Assembly (NCBI GenBank): GCA_027924585.1
Contig: BSBM01000440.1
Location: 14,911,501 to 14,975,500, forward strand
Direction of reading: 5' to 3'
Source: Larix kaempferi
Lineage: Eukaryota; Streptophyta; Pinopsida; Pinales; Pinaceae
Length of the DNA: 64,000 bases
Shown here one piece after another: positions 60,878 to 64,000 of this stretch (the stretch's first letter is position 1; the number at the start of each line of letters is the position of its first letter). The translations under genes were made by a program, and so were the position numbers. The notes beneath the pieces are model-generated. The model saw only the letters and a program-made list of their open reading frames with translations, made no database searches and was not told the DNA's origin.

Positions 60878-61216
60878 GTTTACGCACATCCTATGTACAA
60901 CATTTAAAATGTGTATAGGTGCTTTTATTAAACCAATAATTAATTAATTATATGTCCTTGGTTCAGTAGACAACATGTGTAAAGTGTCGCTTGCGTAGAG
61001 GTGAGTGTGTTCCTTCGTGTCGACATATGAAACCTCCAGCGCACACCCTGGTCTAAGTGAACTTTGTATTCTACCGTGTATAACGTAAGGGTGCGTATAG
61101 TCTGCAAGACTATAGCACTTCGGTATAGTTCACGTTGGATGGTTTATTTCTTAATTATTACCTTAGGGCCTCTAGGCCCATGCAAAAAAAAATGGTTAAG
61201 AGGAGACATGAAAAAT
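60878..61216 (+). repeat. TE6 5' LTR, segment 4
   Basis: It begins with the GTTTA duplication of TE9 and runs to the primer site. The end (ATGAAAAAT) lacks the usual CA, so the exact boundary is not fixed. Confidence 0.6.
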
Positions 61217-61228
61217 TGGTATCAGAGC
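61217..61228 (+). other. TE6 primer binding site
   Basis: TGGTATCAGAGC, a perfect initiator-Met tRNA complement, about 200 bp before gag. Confidence 0.82.
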
Positions 61229-61413
61229 ACGGTCACCACACTAGGACCTTAAGCTCATTGCGTGAATGCTGTGCTTTTATTTTTTTATTAAATGCTTAAA
61301 CATTTTCCTGTAGCATTTTGCCTGTAATTTTTTTTGTGTAATTACCTTGTTGTTTAGAATTTCTAACAACAGTTGGTTGGCCACACTTAGACATCATAGC
61401 TGCTGAGACAATA

Positions 61414-62887
61414 ATGGCAGAAATAAATTATGCAAAGCAAGAAGGCGGGCTGGCTATAGAAACATCTAGTCAGCACGGAGAGATGGCCAACAGGCATGGG
61501 AGAAACCCAAGTTCTCCACTAAGAGCAACCACATCCAGTGAGATGTTGGAAACAATGAAAAGTCTCAAAGAAGAATTAATGAGCATCAAAGAAGGCAACA
61601 TTAAGAACTTTGAAGAACAACGACAAATCAATGCTATGCTGCTGCAAAAGTTGACGGAAAAAGAGAACAGTCACCTCCCAACACCGGAGGAGTAGAATGC
61701 AGAAAAATCAGTCACCAAAGGAAATTCGAAATTTAGATCTACACCTCCAAGAAATTCTGTGAGTTTTAATATGGACATTAGTGACGAAGAGTCACAGGGA
61801 AAGGAGTCTGAAGAAAACGTTCCTAAGAAGAAAAAGAAAACAGGAAAAGTACATCACCTGCACTCAGACTTGCGGAAGATCAAGCCTCCTATTTTCAACG
61901 GAGAAATCAAGACTGGAGAAGACGTAGAGTTGTGGCTTTGAGACATGGAAAAGTATTTACCAATGTTCGATTATTCCAGCCTTATCAAGGCTAGAATTGT
62001 TGTTTTCAACCTGCAGGGTAAGGCATTAGCTTGGTGGGATGATCTCAAGCTAACCCGCTCTATCAACGAGAAAAAGGTAAGGTGGAAACTTTTTGCAACA
62101 TTCTTCAAACATAAGTACCTGTTTGAAAGGTACTTCGACAAAAAGGTAAAAGATTTCTATGACCTCAAGCTAGGATAGCAAAGCATGGAGGAGTTAATTA
62201 GTAAATTCATGGAACTGTTGAAGTACGTTGCATACATTCAGGATGAAAAAGTTAGAATTCAACGTTTCTTGAATTGTTTTCCATTTGGGTACAAAGATCA
62301 GATAGAGTTTGACGATCCCAAGACCTTGGAGGATCCTCTAGGAAAGCTAGACTATGTTATGAACAGGGGCAGAACAGAGCTGAAGTGTCCAAGAAGTGGA
62401 ACAAAAAGAAGAAGCACAAATCTGAAATAAGGCAGAAGGGTCACAAGCCCAACCATTTCAGAAACCAAAGTTCGCGGACACCTTACCGCAACAAATTTGA
62501 GGGCAGCAAGCCACAGTTCAAATTTGTTCCTCCCACTAAAATGTTCAACAATGAAGGCACCAGAAAACCGAGACCAACACCATCGAATCCACCAATCAAA
62601 TGCGAGCACTGCGGAGAAAACTATCGATGGTATGATTGTCCTCATAAAAAAGACATAAGCAAACTTGTGCATAATCTACAAGAGGATTCTACGGTCCAAG
62701 ACATAGTGAGGAGTCCAAGAACCTATGTTGCATTGAACAACTTTCAGGCTAAACATCAAGCTTCGGTAATCGAGGTTGAAGGTATGCTTTCCAGGACACC
62801 CATGTCTATCTTAATTGATTCTAGAGCATGTAAAAGTTACACAGACCTGAAATTGTGTGGGTCATGCAAACTTAGTAAGAACAAATA
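61414..62887 (+). pseudogene. TE6 gypsy gag and start of protease, degraded
   Basis: MAEINYAKQEGG leads to a coiled-coil-like stretch (EMLETMKSLKEELMSIKEGN), a Lys-rich linker, then a capsid core (KPPIFNGEIKTGEDVELWL, KALAWWDDLK, DFYDLKLG, RFLNCFPFGYKDQI) close to TE1's. Nonsense codons are at 61693, 61939 and 62176. A frameshift near 62390 shifts to a basic region and a knuckle reading CEHCGENYRWYDC, with Tyr in place of His. The protease begins with ILIDSRAC, where the residue after DS is changed. TE10 interrupts it at 62888. Confidence 0.88.
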
Positions 62888-63488
62888 TGTTGATGTATAT
62901 GTAACTTCGGAATGTATTTCATCTGTGTATTATATATATATATTTATTGTACCCTTATAAGAGATGTGTCATTCCTCTATAAGGAAGTGTCGTCATGTGG
63001 ATTGACAAGTGTCGCAAGTGTGTGTACTTGCCGATGGTTTATTAGACCACCATGTGGGGTCGGCCCTGAATTATATATATTATAATGTGGATGTACCTAG
63101 CTAGACAAGTCGGCCCCATAAGGTCACTGGGCAAAAAGGTTAGTATAAATAGAGATCGGAGATCTCTATTTTATTCATTTGGAAAAGTAACTCACTCTCA
63201 CTCAGAAAGTGGCGCACTAGTGAGGAGGAGGATCATCTGCTTCTAGGAGACTATCTCAGTGTTATTTGGTTGTACTTTGGTTGAGCCATTGCTCTCTCTA
63301 TCTCTGAGGAAGTTGTGGGGTTTTTCACCTTAGGGTTTTCCCCACGGAAACTCTGTGTCTCTTGTCTCTTATGCTTTTGATTCTTGTGATGCTTGTCATA
63401 TTGTGATTGTCATGCATTGATATACTGTATATGTTATTCTCTCAGCAAAGATCCTAGAGTATTGTCAATTAATGCTCAAAATTTAACA
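62888..63488 (+). repeat. TE10 5' LTR
   Basis: TGTTGATG to TTTAACA. TATA box TATAAATAGAG at 63144. One copy of the U3 inverted module near 62955-62985. GGGTTTTTCACCTTAGGG near 63318 resembles the TE3 block. Confidence 0.9.
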
Positions 63489-64000
63489 TGGTATCAGAGC
63501 TAACCTGAGAAGAAGACATTTTGTAGTGACGGAAGCTTGGGTTCCTTGTTTATTGGGTTTCTCTCCACAGATTTTTGAAAATCAGTATAGTAGATTGACT
63601 CTACTCATCAAGGTGCATCTATCTGTCTAGTCAGAATTCAGTTCTGAGCATTTTCAGATTTGGCCCTAAAACTTAGGGTTTCCACAAAAATAGGAATTTC
63701 TGGAATCTAAAGGCATAGCTGGAAGCTTCTTGCAAAAATCGAAGTGTAGAGCTTTGGATCGAGATTTTTGGTTGGGTAGATCTCCGGGAAACTCAAACCC
63801 TAATTCAGGGCTCTCCCCAGTGAACCCGGGAGGACAAAAAGGCAATTCTGAAGGGCAAAACTTTGCTGATCTCAAATTCTGAATGCACCAGGATGATTAG
63901 CTCATCAAGGCACATCTTTCTATCCTTTCAGAAATTTGAAATTCACATTTTGAATTTTTAGGGTTTTTCTGACAAACCCTAATCCGGGACCAGATCTAGT
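63489..64000 (+). other. TE10 primer site and leader start
   Basis: TGGTATCAGAGC at 63489-63500. The following sequence has no coding signal and resembles the first part of the TE3 leader. Confidence 0.75.

Larger units (their letters stand above)
38813..64000 (+). mobile_element. TE6: second Ty3/gypsy element, hit by four insertions
   Basis: TGTAATACCCC at 38813 starts a giant LTR, visible only in pieces: 38813-39207, 45866-46067, 49037-53042 and 60878-61216. Removing TE7, TE8 and TE9 joins them into about 4.9 kb. A primer site at 61217 and gag at 61414 follow, then TE10 interrupts the protease at 62888. The joins at TE7 and TE9 rest on perfect target duplications and the TE8 join on an imperfect one. 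The LTR end before 61217 is not a clean CA, so that boundary is uncertain. Confidence 0.8.
62888..64000 (+). mobile_element. TE10: copia element of the TE3 group, 5' end only
   Basis: A 601-bp LTR, primer site and the first 500 bp of leader. The LTR opens like TE3's (TGTTGATGTATATGTAACTT). The leader carries TTGAATTTTTAGGGTTT and GACAAACCCTAATC words shared with TE3. The rest lies to the right. AAATA (62883-62887) is the predicted target duplication. Confidence 0.88.

Overview
This window is a plant nuclear repeat landscape with no recognisable host gene. Everything that can be named is an LTR retrotransposon or a piece of one. The initiator-Met-type primer sites (TGGTATCAGAGC-like), the Ty3/gypsy chromodomain pol, the Ty1/copia RT-RNase H proteins, the very long gypsy LTRs and the deep nesting fit a large seed-plant genome. 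A gymnosperm is plausible, but the species cannot be fixed from this sequence.

Layout. TE1 (1-11409, +) is a chromovirus-like Ty3/gypsy element with a 4.38 kb 3' LTR and a decayed gag-pol; its 5' LTR enters from the left. TE2 (13271-15036, -) is a copia LTR plus gag remnant. An unidentified repeat-like sequence (15037 to about 35443) is split by two copia elements, TE3 (20192-25485, +) and TE4 (26974-32201, +). TE5 (35444-38812, -) is a copia element cut by the giant 5' LTR of a second gypsy element, TE6 (38813 to beyond 64000, +). That LTR of about 4.9 kb was itself hit by copia TE7 (39208-45865, -; duplication CCTGA), a gag-only element TE8 (46068-49036, +) and copia TE9 (53043-60877, -; duplication GTTTA). 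TE6's primer site and gag follow at 61217-62887, where another copia element, TE10 (62888 to beyond 64000, +), interrupts its protease.

TE3, TE5, TE7, TE9 and TE10 look like one related copia group with matching promoter and leader motifs. Where visible they share odd features. A leader of about 2.7 kb carries conserved splice-donor-like sites. Pol in the complete copies is reduced to a defective RT-RNase H with no gag, protease or integrase. In the three minus-strand copies, 1.5-2.1 kb of tandem arrays lies between the end of pol and the 3' LTR. These arrays are built from short stem-loops (for example GGAT-loop-ATCC) whose arms change together between units, and they sit between two copies of a polypurine tract. 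This is the most unusual structure in the window. It suggests a non-autonomous lineage moved in trans whose RNA or cDNA carries a structured 3' domain. LTR divergence (about 2% in TE9, about 5% in TE7 and TE3, more in TE4) agrees with the nesting. All divergence figures are by-eye estimates.
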